DNA from: Congeria kusceri
Taxonomy: Eukaryota > Mollusca > Bivalvia > Myida > Dreissenidae
Assembly: GCA_027627225.1 (NCBI GenBank)
Contig: CM051034.1
Location: forward strand, 21,456,480 to 21,520,479
Direction of reading: 5' to 3'
DNA length: 64,000 nt
In this document: in pieces, positions 51,530 to 63,127 of the stretch
How positions within the stretch are numbered: the stretch's first letter is position 1
Layout: the number at the start of each line of letters is the position of its first letter
The notes under the pieces: model-generated
Told to the model about the DNA's origin: nothing
Seen by the model: only the letters and a program-made list of their open reading frames with translations
Database searches by the model: none
Translations under genes and position numbers: made by a program

Positions 51530-52720
51530 CAAATATTTGACATTTGACCTTTAAATGTGACATTGACATTGGACCTAGGGACCTGGTGCTTTGACTTACG
51601 ATATTACATCATGATGGTGATCATTTATAACAACTTACATTGTATTTGGAAATCCATTCATGGGTGACAAAATTATGCTCTGGACAATTATTTGACCTTG
51701 AATTATGACCTTGACTATGACCCTATGGATGAAGTTCTTGCATGCGACATACTCTCTCATGATTTTGCCTGTTACACAATAACAACATGAAATAACTTCT
51801 GGCATGTTATTTAAAAATCCTTTCATGCTTGACAAAATTATGCTCAGAACAAAGTTTATGGATTTATTTATTCTATTTGACCTCAAAGTGTGACCATGAC
51901 CTTCGATCTAGGGACCTGGTTCCTATACGCGACCCAACTTCTCATGATAGTACATCCGTGCATGAAAATATTAGGTCTGAATATATATGTGACCTTGACC
52001 TTGGTCAAAAAGACCTGGCTCTGGTGCATGGCACAATGTTTCATAAACCTTATCACATCTGGAATGTTTTTTTAATCCATACGTGATTGATAAAAATATG
52101 ATCCAATTTTTTTATTTGACCTTGATCTTCGACATAGGGACCCAGTTTTACATGTGAGACACCGTCTTACAATGCTTATCAGTTCTGCCAAGTTGAAAAT
52201 CCATCCATGCTGAAGAAAGATATGCTCCGGACAAAGTTGTCAAGGTTGATTTCTTATATCTGAAATTTGAACTTGAATTATGACCTTGACCTTACACCTA
52301 GGGACCTGGCTTTGCGCGTGACATCCTATCTCACCATGCTTGTCATTTCTGCCAAGATATTAAAAAAATCCATCCATGCTGGACAAAGATATGGCCCGGA
52401 CAAAGCGTTCAGGATTGATTTGTTATATTTGTTATTTGACCTCGAAGTGTGACCTTGACCTTGGACCTTGTTCTTGTGTGCGACTCTTCATTTTACTATA
52501 TTTTTCAATTCTGTTATTTATAAATCCATCCATGCTAGACAAAGTTATGCCCCGGATAAAATGTTAAGGGTTGATTTCTTATATTTGACCTTTGACCTTA
52601 AATTGTGACCTTGTCCTTGGAACTAAGGACCTGGTTCTTGCGCGTGACACAACTTTTCTTAATATGTTTGTCACTTATGCAAAGTTGTTTGAAAATCCAT
52701 CCATGCGGAATAGAGTTAGG
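51530..52720. repeat. Diverged minisatellite with TGACCTTGA motifs
   Basis: Loosely repeated units of about 140-190 bp share TTTGACCTTGA, TGTGACCTTGACCTTGG, CTAGGGACCTGGTTCTTGCG and AATCCATCCATGC. At least seven units from 51562 to 52607, diverged from each other. Related in wording to the repeat at 26140-26745. Small frames across it are by-products. The tail at 52740-52790 (CGCCATCTTG...) closes the block. Confidence 0.75.
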
Positions 52721-53133
52721 TTGCAGATATTTGCAGTTTTCGTCTTGTCCTCTTGTCCGCCATCTTGTTTTTACGGAAATGCTCAATGATGACAGGATGT
52801 CATCACGCGGATTCATGAATAACAATGTCTTAGCTACATACAAATGCAAAATCATTTTGTATATAAGCTATTGCACGGTTATCTGAAAATTTGCTGTTTA
52901 TCTCCTGGGCTATATTGTTAGACCTATGAATCGAAATCCGTGTATTAACCTGTTTCAACATTATGGTTTCAAATTTAATTAACTCGCCCAAGAGCAAAGT
53001 CGTATTTAGAAATAATGCGACAATGCGGTAGGAAGGAGGGCGCAAATGTTTGAATTGAAATGCGATATTTTACAAATGTCTCGGTATATGATGTGGATGG
53101 TTCTTGTAAAAACTCAAATTGACACTTTATAAG

Positions 53134-53215
53134 ATGGATGTGTTTAAACTTGGAGCTATGTCTCCGGGGAGCCAGCGGCAGCGTTTCAGTTGACGAGGTT
53201 TTGCTGATCTAGGAG
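53134..53215 (+). pseudogene. Broken 5' exon, phosphatase-like, copy 5
   Basis: Opens MDVFKLGAMSPG, then a one-base loss (CCGGGGAGCC against CCGGGGGAGC) shifts the frame. Later GACGAGGTTTTGCTGATC is followed by TAG, with GAG|GTAGAT at the end. Confidence 0.5.
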
Positions 53216-56200
53216 GTAGATATCATTCAGATAATTTAGACACCCATTTTTAATGTATTCAATTAAGAGAATACATGAACATTGTTGTGAAGAATACACA
53301 ATAGAGACAAACATTTGAATACAATAATTAAAGTTTGCTTTGCAAAACAACTGCAATTTTATTTTATGAATTTAATTAATGTGGTGTTCATGTGGTTGTT
53401 ATACATTAAATGACAATGTCGGTCTGATAAAACAGCATCGCCCGCAATTCGAACGTTAAATTTTCTCTACATGTAAACTAAATCGATCGTCATAGGTAAT
53501 GGTTTTTCTAACATGTTTTTAATCGGTGGGTAAAGCGCCGTTAAGTTTTGTGGTGATAGCTTTGGTGTTCCGTGTCTATTAATTTTGTTGTGTGTGTTAA
53601 GTTATACTGTTCTTTTGTCTCCCTCGCGTCTCCAAATGGGGTTGTTTTGTTTCAAGATTCAAAGAATCTATTGTGACACAATTAAACAAATGTCATTTTA
53701 ATGACGATAAATATCTCCAAGCTGAACTTAGGTTTAAGCGTATTGCACTATGGTAGCATTTCTGCATAGGACGATTTATTCCGATTAGTTAAATTTATAT
53801 TCAGAATACATAACAAAACACAGGCATTCAATAAAAGTTCAATGTAATCAAACAGAGTGCATTATTAAGATAATTTCATCTAATTAAGTTCAAGATCTGC
53901 ACTTGCATCATAGCGAATCTAATTAGTCCGATATCTTACGAACACTCTGATTGCTCAGATTACTAAAGAACTCAAGCATATGTAATCAGAAGACATACGC
54001 TATATGTGGTATTCTGCGCAGTGGGTTTGACATTTGTACATGCATCGCTATATAAATTGGCCCCTTTTCGTATGGAGAACTGATGCGATACTATGACTAC
54101 GACAATAATTTAAATGAAACTAAATTAAGTCTGAATTCAAAATATTCGCCATAAAATCACTTCCATCGGTCAGTTTTTTTAAGTTAATTTTAATTTATTA
54201 ATTAATAAGGTAATTTTGAAGTCATTGGAAAGATCTTATGACGCCACAGTTATTGCTGTACAAAACACATAGCATTTTGATACAATGCTTAAGCTAGTTT
54301 TAAAATCCAGTAAACTAATATATTTCATAGTATCTTGATTTGAACGGACTTTAATGAAAGATGAATCAATTTCAAAGCGAATGGATTTTTTTTTAAATAA
54401 AAACTTTAACTAAATCTCTTATTTTTACTTTACATAATCACCAGCCGTACATTGGCGAGATATTTCATCAGCAGTTGAGAATAATATTCAATAAAATGTT
54501 TGAATTTATTCGTTCTATAATACTCACTTTAATTTTGTTTAACACTATGGTCTATTATGAGAACATATTCCTGAAAAAATAACAGTCGCTGACTTTATTT
54601 TTTTAGCACAATGGTCACAATGGTCATTCACGAGAAACTATTCCGGAAATAAAAAGTTCAACAGTTACTGACCTTTTTTTCTTGGATATAGACGCATTCA
54701 TAATACATGGATTATGTGAATTTGACTTCTGCGATTACAATAAATATCATGGATAAGTAAAAGATTTGTCTGTAATATTCGTGTTTATTTTCTTAGTAAA
54801 TGACATTTGTAGATGAACAGTTCATAAATTATAAAATATGGAAACAAAGTGTATACTCAGTACTTTTCAACACCAGTTTCAGTAATGAGATCTTTTTGAG
54901 CATCAAGTATCTATAGGGGGGTGATTTGAATAATGTTGAAAGCCAGAAATAGCTTCATGCAGCCTATAAGACGATGAAGTGTTTGATTACAGACGCCAGT
55001 CGATGTGGCTGTGAAATCATAATCAGTTGTGTCACTCATGAATACAACATTTTCATTCAAGTGGGTAGTAAATTTAAGGGCTGGACCGCATTTCAACAAT
55101 CTTCGTCTTACGTAAAAAAAAGTTTAACATGACTATATTTCCTGTCAAAATACATACTTCTTAATAATAAAAATGCTTCGTCTTATGTTAAGTTGCACAT
55201 AACTATATTTCCTGTCAAAATTACTAATTTAAAACAATGAAAATGTGAAATATTGCAGTATTTCATTATTTAACATGAACAGTCGGTTATTGCATTTAAA
55301 CAATGTAATTAAATCAAGTGATTTGAAAAGTAATTGAACTTTTATGATTACTAAAATAATCAACATCCAAAATAAATTATAAAAAAAATCGATTTACATA
55401 TATTTCATTTGCATTGTAAAGGTCAAATACAGAAGCCAAATACATAATGGCTACGATGTAAACCGCATGGATACATTTGAATATAAGTCAATGATGTTTC
55501 TTTTTCAACCGAGTCCAGTAATTGTTATAGTCGGAATAAATGTATTTTTTTTTAAACATTTTTTAGAATGACATTATTAGTAAAATGATCGAACTGCTGA
55601 AAGCGCATTGTCGGCAAACTCAAATGACGACTGTGTACGATTCTATTTCCATGCCCACGCACCCCTCCACAAATTATTGTTTCACAAATTGTTAGCCTTC
55701 ATCATATCGCATCCGACATGCGAAATCGGTAATATAAGCTTTACATTTCCATATTTGGACTAAATATGAATTCAGTCTCTTCACATACTTTTATATAACT
55801 TTAATTTGTATTTGTGTTATAAAAATTGTAAACCTATCAATGTGCAAATTAGCGATGCTTTCGTCACAAAATTTGGAATTGTGTGAGGTGTAATAATAAT
55901 GTAAAATCTATCAAAAACACAAATAAAGCATATTCTTGTAGATTTAGCTACTATTTGGGACATTGTATGAGCACAGAAATACATATAGAACAAATGATTC
56001 CAATTTAATAGTGTCTTTGCTTATGTTAGATAAAATAATGGAAAAGCTTGTGGCTGATAATCGGTCACTGATTGTCTGTTTGCATGCCATATGTAGTAAA
56101 TATTTACTTAGTTTGTAACATTTATTATTAATCAGCCAAAAACCGCAATCAAGGAAAATGACAAAAAACACCATTATTACATAAGCAGATGCTCCGTTCA

Positions 56201-56740
56201 CAACACATTATATTCATAATCACGTATAATAATACAAATATATTGTAGGTGAATTTAGTGGTGTTTTTCTTCATTTTATTGGTATTCATTTCAAAGCCAT
56301 TGGGCTCGACAGAGTTGTTTTCGGTATATAGGAAGCAACGTGTTATCGAACAAAACATAATAGTAACGACTGGGTATTACTTGTTATCTTTGAAGTGGTT
56401 CATCTTATCCGAGACAAGACAAACGTCTACTTGAGAATGACTTGACAAGAAATGTTACACTGCGCTGCTGCCATAGTTGGTACAAGCAAAGTATTGCAGA
56501 CTGCATCCTCCTCGTGCCTATCATGTTCAATTATGTTTTTATTTTGCTGTTGTTGTAGTAAAGCAGTTCCATGTGAACACACTTGTGGCGGCGAAAATAA
56601 CTTAACGTCTACAAAACGAGGGCTAAGTGCGGTTTGTAGCGTTGAGATACACGAAACAAATTCAATCACTAGTAGTAATACTTTAATACGTCTCGATTTT
56701 ATCATTCTTGTCTGTAATGTTATGTGCTATAACATGCATT

Positions 56741-56939
56741 AGTTTAAACCTATTTATTTTAGCTCGATTGGATCGAAAGCCTTAGGCTTATTGAGACACT
56801 CTCGAGTCCGTTTCCTGGGTAGAACCAGTACTTGGTGTCTTTGGGGTAGATCTCAAGAACGCTCCCAGAGTGGGGATCGAACCCGGGACCTCCCGATCGC
56901 TAGGCGGACACCATATCCACTACGCCACCACGACCTAAC
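56741..56939 (-). mobile_element. tRNA-derived SINE
   Basis: Minus-strand head AGGTCGTGGTGGCGTAGTGG contains a pol III A box (TGGCGTAGTGG) and, about 35 bases on, a perfect B box GGTTCGATCCC. A non-tRNA body with TTCTACCCAGGAAACGGACT and a tail through CCAATCGAGCTAAAATAAAT follow. An 11-bp target duplication TAACATGCATT borders it at 56730-56740 and 56940-56950. Unit E lacks this part of the locus, so presence/absence cannot be compared there. The tRNA part resembles an arginine- or similar tRNA. Confidence 0.85.
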
Positions 56940-58176
56940 TAACATGCATTCGACGTATAACCGAAGTATCCTCCAAAAGTACAATATGCAATAAAACTGT
57001 CTGGTTGAAGTTGCGTTAAATTCGTGATTTTAATCGTTGTTTTCCGTTTTTTGGTATTTTTGTAAAATAATTTGAAACTAGATGAAAGCCATTGTTCGAC
57101 TTAACGTATTCATTGCTCTCACAATCCATACTATCACTAACACGGTACAATTAACTTCGTTTCCTTCTACATGTTCACTGCGTTGTGATCCCATACATTA
57201 TTTATGCAATGATACTGAAAAAGGAATTAAAACTTACAAGAGTAAAACCGAAGCTAATTAGATAAGCCAACATAAAATACTGACTTGTAACTATTTTTGA
57301 CGGATATAATACCATTGACAGGTAAGATGGCCGTCGGACAACTAGGATAGACACACAACGTCCGTATTTTGCATAATTACCGTGATATAATAGTCTGGTA
57401 AACTGTTTCATTGCTTAGAGATAACGACATTTACTGGCAAAAATTGAACAGAGCTACCGCTGACTAAGTGAGAACATAATTTATATATTACATCATAGTA
57501 TATTTATCTAAAAAACTTTCTAAAATTCATGTTCATACAAATACATGTATTACATTCGGCTTTAAAAACGAATGTTCAATGTTGCACAATGTATTGTTAT
57601 CCAAATTGTCCTTGCAGACCCCCCCACCCCTCCAAAAAAAAAGAAAACTAATCAAACCACTTTATTTCATTATCGTTATAATACACTACTTGAAGATAGA
57701 TTACAAATAGAACAGCTTCTTCTGGAAATAACTGTTCTCAAAATGTTGTTGTTTTTGTTAACTGTTCAAAACCGGAATCTGTATTTTCAGCTATGCATTT
57801 TCTTCGATCACATCAAATTTGCATTATGGCGGGTGATTTATGGCTAACTGTGAATTCATCCGCATAATGGAATGTTGATGTACCCGTTGGTGAAGAGGAA
57901 TCCGTAACATATCCATAATAGTGTGTCATATGCATGGTAATTTCAATAAAACATAGGTCATGTGTTGTCGTAAAGACATCCCGAAGCTCAGAAAAGAGAA
58001 CCGTCATTAGAACACATTTCTTTACTGTACATGCACATGTTTATCAAATCTTCACTCTGTCAGCAGAGTTATTATGTTTGCACTCTAACTATTTTAATCA
58101 ATGTTTAATGTAATGTAATAAATAACACAGCAAGCCAAACACAAACACTAACATGTCTTACAAGTATTTCAACTTT

Positions 58177-58395
58177 TCACGTGGGACTATATCCTGAAAA
58201 AGAGTATGGGTGATAAGGCGGAAGTACTGTATTAATGCGCGTAAAACTGGTTTGCGTCCCTTGCGTGGTATCGTGTTGGAGCAGGCGCAGTATGTTGCAG
58301 GCGGCGAAACTCTCCGATTTAGAATCTCTACTCTCTGCATCTTTAACTCTGTCTCTTTTATACTTGGTTCTTCTGTTTTGAAACCACACCTTTAC
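58177..58395 (-). other. vax: Vax exon 3 (terminal coding exon, intact)
   Basis: Acceptor TTGCTTCTCTTACAG lies directly before GTAAAGGTG (V47 of the homeodomain). It encodes 72 residues: helix 3 from V47, the basic end, the Vax-type ILRLL motif, a short tail and TGA at 58177-58179. All other exon 3 copies in the window have a base missing in the N51 codon; this one does not. Confidence 0.85.
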
Positions 58396-60636
58396 CTGTA
58401 AGAGAAGCAATGTGAGAAATCAATGTGCCCACAAATATCAATATCATTGTATACGCCAAATCACTTAGCATTTTATCCGGTCGGTCACCTCAAATATCGC
58501 TTGGTTAACTGTTATTATATTCTAAACCAAAGAAATGTAAAGCTGGTGATGAATTTAAATTAAGCATTTAATCACTAGCTGTGTATGCGTTTAAAATATT
58601 AATGACAACAACTGGAAAGGTATATTCACTGTATTTTCTGGCAAGTGTATAATCTTATTTACACGAACATTAGGATTTAGGAATGACTCCATTTGGACTG
58701 ATTTTTACCCATTGCTAAAATGTTCTATAGCCAAAGTTACCTTATTCTGTTTAGAACGTACTTGATTTGTTGAGCTTTAAAACAGTTTTAACCAAAATGA
58801 TTTATTTCTGACAATATCCAAAACGTTAGGATTTTTTTTTTCTTACAGCTTCTGATATTAAATACAAATTTATAATGCCTCGATGACATACGTTAGTAAA
58901 AAAAAGTCGAACTGTGTTTCTCACAATGTTCTCACAAAATGTCAACGACAAACTAATCCTTAATGCAGTGTTATCAAATAAGATTTCTGTCAAATGGAAG
59001 CCTCGGGCAGCAGCGGTAATGCTATCTCTTTTTTTTCGGATAATCCTAGCATTCACCAAATACAACAGCACGAGACAGCTCCGATGCACTGTTATAATGT
59101 AAATACAAACTCAGTCCACAATGATTAATAACGCTATTGAAGAGCCCATCGTTATTACCCATATAATTCCTTCATACTGAATACTTGTATTTCATACAAA
59201 AGCACACCAATCCGCTAAGTGTATCGTTAATCAACATTAGTTTTGTTTGACTTGCCAAACATTCTCACGACGCGGATAAAATCCGTATATTCAATGTTAC
59301 CGTTTCCAAGATACACGACATTCCCCACACCCTTTACAGAGATCTTCCCTGCTATGCGATAAAAATCACTGACGAAACAAACATCACGTGACGTCATATG
59401 AGTTTAGTTTTACATAAATTGTATATTTGCAAGTCTAACTTGAATGTATTTAAATCACATGCAGCATAAAATAAACATTACCATTCAAATAGTGTTTTAT
59501 CTACATCAAAAATTGGAGCAGCAACTTTAATTCGCAGTTGTCCAAACGGCGAAGCAGGGGAGACCACTAAGAATGTTTACACGAAATCAAAAGGAATTTC
59601 GTTGATCGCGTTGAAAGAGTAAATAAAAGAAAACTCGTATATTAACAATGATTTTTTATTTTAATTAACCGTACGACCTGATTTTATTGACAATGTGTTT
59701 AACTATTAAGAACACTTGTGGTTGACGGAGATTTCTTCTAAAAACATGCGTATACTGTCAACGGTGTTTGTCAGAGTTTGACCTAAGTAGATGTGGTTAT
59801 AAAGCCCATAGCATACTGTCAATAGCCTTTTAGTTATGCATAAATTGTATAGTTCTATGCACTCGTACACCCGAATGTATTTAAATTATATGCGTGATGA
59901 AATAAACAATTCATTTTAAATTGTTATTTGATCTCCATCATAATTCGAAGGAGCAACTTGTGTTGGCAGTGATGCAAACAGCGAGGCAGGGAAGACCACC
60001 ATAAGTAGTTTTTGATATTAACATCAAATCACAAGGAATTTCGTTGGTCGCGTTGAAAGTGTAAATAAAATCTAACTATTAAAATACCATTTATTTGATG
60101 AACAATTTAAACATGTGCTATGTAAATTTCTTGACTGATGTTGTCTCTTCTCATTTTAGTATACGTATGACAATATAGTCATTCTGAAAGGTAGGACTTT
60201 GTCAATTGACCATCTGCTATGGATTTTATAAAACAGTATACGAATTTTTTTAACTAGACAACTCCGTCAAACAATTAAGTCCTAGATTTTTAAATGGCTA
60301 AACACATTGTCACTTAAATCCGTCGTAAGGTCAGCAGTCGTAACTACATTTGCTAAGTTTTGCACTCTCAATTCATTCTTAGGATGATTGCGACGGGAAA
60401 TGTCGCTTCAGGTGAACATTTATTTTCTTAAAGAAGCGACCATAGTACCTGAGTCTCCGAGAGTTTAAGTCTTTTTGCCAGGTCTGTTCGCTCCTTTCCA
60501 ACCAGGTACTGGTTTCGCCGGAACTCGGTCTCCAGTTCGTACAGCTGGTCTGGAGAGAACGTGGTTCGAGCCCTCTTCGGTCGGTCTAAGTCCAGCGCTT
60601 TTGGAAACACGAGCTCCTTAACGCCACCGTTAGCGT
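58177..60636 (-). CDS. vax: Vax-class homeobox transcription factor, exons 2 and 3 (5' part outside window)
   Basis: Two minus-strand exons, 60449-60636 and 58177-58395, join in phase 0 to give [20 protein letters not shown], a complete homeodomain ([19 protein letters not shown] through LSETQ, then [15 protein letters not shown]), and the tail [27 protein letters not shown]. The [10 protein letters not shown] lead, [22 protein letters not shown] and the C-terminal S...A.C.ILRLL are the Vax1/Vax2 signature and separate it from Emx and Not. Gln50 and Asn51 are present. It ends with a Pro/Tyr-rich [11 protein letters not shown] and TGA; this short tail is unlike the long vertebrate C-terminus. 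By family it is a nuclear DNA-binding regulator of anterior/eye and neural patterning. Exon 1 is not found up to 64000, so the gene could be intact further on or be a 5'-deleted copy. Confidence 0.85.
58396..60448 (-). other. vax: Vax intron 2 (2,053 bp)
   Basis: It runs from the donor CAG|GTACTATGG in exon 2 to the acceptor CTCTTACAG. It splits the homeodomain between residues 46 and 47. It contains a diverged direct repeat (59411 and 59836) and sequence shared with units A and B up to about 59290. Confidence 0.8.
59411..60070. repeat. Diverged direct repeat pair in Vax intron 2
   Basis: 59411-59627 and about 59836-60070 match at an offset near 442 bases. Shared words are CATAAATTGTAT, GAATGTATTTAAAT, GGAATTTCGTTG.TCGCG and TTGAAAG.GTAAATAAA. 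They are older than the tandem duplications elsewhere. Not present in units A and B, which lack this part. Confidence 0.75.
60449..60636 (-). other. vax: Vax exon 2 (intact)
   Basis: 188 nt. Acceptor ATCATTTCAG at 60637-60646, donor CAG|GTACTA at 60449/60448. It enters with a split codon (G|AC, Asp) and leaves in phase 0. It encodes the linker [18 protein letters not shown] and homeodomain residues 1-46. The frame has no stop or shift. Confidence 0.87.
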
Positions 60637-60644
60637 CTGAAATG

Positions 60645-60880
60645 ATATGACGTCAGTAGTGTAATGGCAATATAATGCATTGCTGGATATTTCAAATTAT
60701 ATGACGTCATTAGAGTCATGGTTCAAAAAATCACAGTTTGATATTTGAAATCATACGACCTCATAAATGTTATGAAGCAATAGTGCACTGCTGGACTTTT
60801 GAAATGATGTGACGTCATTATGGTTCTGACACTATGATGCACTGCTGAACATTTGAAATGATATGACGTCAATCAAGTGC
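60645..60880. promoter_or_regulatory. 54-bp tandem array with CRE palindromes at the Vax exon 2 acceptor
   Basis: TGACGTCA at 60648, 60702, 60810 and 60864; the unit at 60756 is degenerate (CGACCTCA). Spacing is exactly 54 bases throughout. The first site lies about ten bases upstream of the exon 2 acceptor, inside intron 1. The palindrome is the CREB/ATF consensus. It may be an intronic enhancer, or a simple minisatellite whose unit happens to hold the site. Confidence 0.7.
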
Positions 60881-61164
60881 TGAGGCATTGCAGGACGTTT
60901 AAAACCAATATGACGTTGTTCGGGGATTAAGGACTATTACATGTACAACGTCTGAAATGATATATCGACATTCGGATGATGAAAAAATAATTCATGTACG
61001 ACGCCAAAAAATACTATGCCGCCATTTGGGTTAAAATGAATTAAAACATGCAAAACAGTCTGAAATGATATGACATCATACAGGTGATGAAGAAATAATG
61101 CGGTGCACATCGTTTAGATATTCGGTTTGGCTCAGTAACTGAGCGTTATATTTTCCTAAATAAC

Positions 61165-61560
61165 AGATTTAAAGAGGGACTGTCTGACTTTTTATACATT
61201 TATTTCAGATCTATTTCGTTGCCAACTAACAAAACATACTTTTATATAACAAAAAAAACGTCAGCATCGAAAAAAACTGTTTCTTTTATTGAAAAATGCA
61301 AACAAATATTTTCTGTCGATACAGACCCGTTTATCCTACAACAACGGCTACATCTGGTTTTGAATGAGAAAGTAACAAATGCGCATGCGCCAACAGCCGA
61401 TCTGACTCGTCTAGATGCTGTATATAAACGTGTATAACAAATCGCTGCGCGGCGAAGTATTACTTTAGTTTTAAATATCTCAATAAATACGCATTTCTGA
61501 GCATAAGTTATTCTCAACATGTATTATATTTATTTTAAAAAATACACTGACATCATTAGA
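61165..61560. other. Segment specific to unit F
   Basis: Interrupts the sequence shared with 11290-11330 and 45090-45130. It holds a 72-codon frame (61219-61437) without recognised domain and a GC-rich GCGCATGCGCC word. Origin unknown; clear terminal repeats were not seen. Confidence 0.35.
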
Positions 61561-62627
61561 ATCAATGGATGGGTTTGCATTATTATGTTTGTACATACAG
61601 CCCTTTCCTTTCTCTTTCCTTTTGCAACCTATTGCATTTTAATTCACTTCAAAATAATGCAATATCATATATTTTAAACATATTTACCTGTACTGTGTTT
61701 TAACGGTTATACGCCAAGTTGTTTTTAAATATACGCAACACGAATAATTATTTTCATATAGGTTGGTGTAAACATAACAGTATCGATTGGCAAAAGTTGC
61801 CTGAATAACTACGGAGGGCCATGTTATTAACTGATCACATTGGCTATTTATCAGAAAGATATAAACATTTGAATCTATAGCACGTGTTGTTTTAATGACA
61901 AAACAAGTATTGTATATTACAGAAAGGTTTGCTTTAAAAGAACGTTGTTGTTTGTTCCTATTTCTGTGTACGCTCAATCAATAGAGGATAGATAACAGTG
62001 TATCCATCCCTGGACCATTCGAAAGTAGTGCCGATTACTAAAGAGTTCATTTTCTCTTCTGGTATAAAATCCATTTAGCAATATCAGACATGCCTTTTGT
62101 GGTTATTTCTTATATCCCGAGTGTGTCTGGAACATTTTGTTGCATTTCAATGGATGCTAATTTGAAAGGTGAACTTTGGGGGGGGGGGGGTTTACTGTGG
62201 TATGGGGCTTTTGTCGAAATATGACTGCCAAAAGCCTGTTTTCTACCGGGGTCTGCATTCAGGTGAGAAGCATTTTCTTAGAAGTGACATGACATATCTT
62301 TTTATTACAATTTTTGAAAGAGGATAGATTCATCTTTAAATTGACACCAGGCTTGCACAATCTGAAATAAAGGAGAGGCTAGAAAAATGCTTGGAATGTT
62401 TGCCGTTTTATAAGGGGACCCTATGGGAATTGGAAATACTAACCTGGAAGAAAAATATGTGATGAGCTAGTCCGCAGAAATCATCGGAACATGTGATATG
62501 TGTCCGATGTACTTTTCCGGTCGATGGAATATCTGACCTAATTGGGAATATAGGTCAACCTGACAGTGAAAGACCTCTAAGTCAAATGTAAAAACATGGC
62601 GTCTCAACAGAAGACATCTGGTTTTAA

Positions 62628-63127
62628 AGGGACCTGTTCACAGATTGACGAGTTGACAATTTTTCAACTTTTTGTCACCGATTCCAAAAAAAAGAACAGT
62701 GTATACAAGGGAGCAAAATAACACTACGGACCTAGCAATATATTGTAAAAACCGTTTCGTTTATGAGTAATCATCAGTTGAAATTGGTGAAATTATAAAG
62801 CGTTTGTAACGCTAAACGATGGAATAATTTGGAGTGCTTCTTTTGTTCTCTTTGAAACTGTTGACATCACGAGAAACACTTAAATACTGTAAATAATTCA
62901 GTTATTATAGAAGACGGATTGGCCGAGTGGTTACGGCGAAAGCCTTTTATTCGGGAGCTCCCGGGTTCGAACGCCAGTGGAACCAATTTTTATTTTATTT
63001 TTTTTCTAAATACTTTTCTTGTTATTACGGTATACTTGAGCTTTTTAATCCCGATGCTTAAATCTGTCAAGTTAAGATATTTAATGGCATACTTAAAAAA
63101 AATGCGAAAATCTGCGGACAAGTCCCT
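62628..63127. mobile_element. 500-bp TTAA-flanked TIR element (MITE)
   Basis: Left end AGGGACCTGTTCACAGATT follows TTAA (62624-62627). The reverse complement of the right end reads AGGGACTTGTCCGCAGATT, and TTAA follows at 63128-63131. TIRs match at 16 of 19 bases. Units D and E have the uninterrupted place near 31870 and 45910. No transposase; non-autonomous, piggyBac-like by target site. It carries a tRNA-like core (62913-62985). Confidence 0.82.
62913..62985 (+). other. tRNA-like (Ser/Leu-type) sequence inside the MITE
   Basis: GACGGATTGGCCGAGTGGTT has a class II-like A box (TGGCCGAGTGG). About 35 bases on lies CCGGGTTCGAACG, close to a B box. It ends GGAACCA. Acceptor and T stems do not pair well, so this is a SINE head or tRNA pseudogene rather than a working tRNA. 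A T-rich run follows. Confidence 0.6.

Noticed and set aside
56427..56742. Opposed frames of about 92-96 codons downstream of Vax, with a counterpart at 44378
   Set aside because: They look moderately conserved between two units, but that is expected from duplication. No domain or splice context, and Vax exon 3 already ends with its own stop.
61219..61437. 72-codon frame in the segment specific to unit F
   Set aside because: No recognisable domain, no conservation in other units, basic low-complexity composition.
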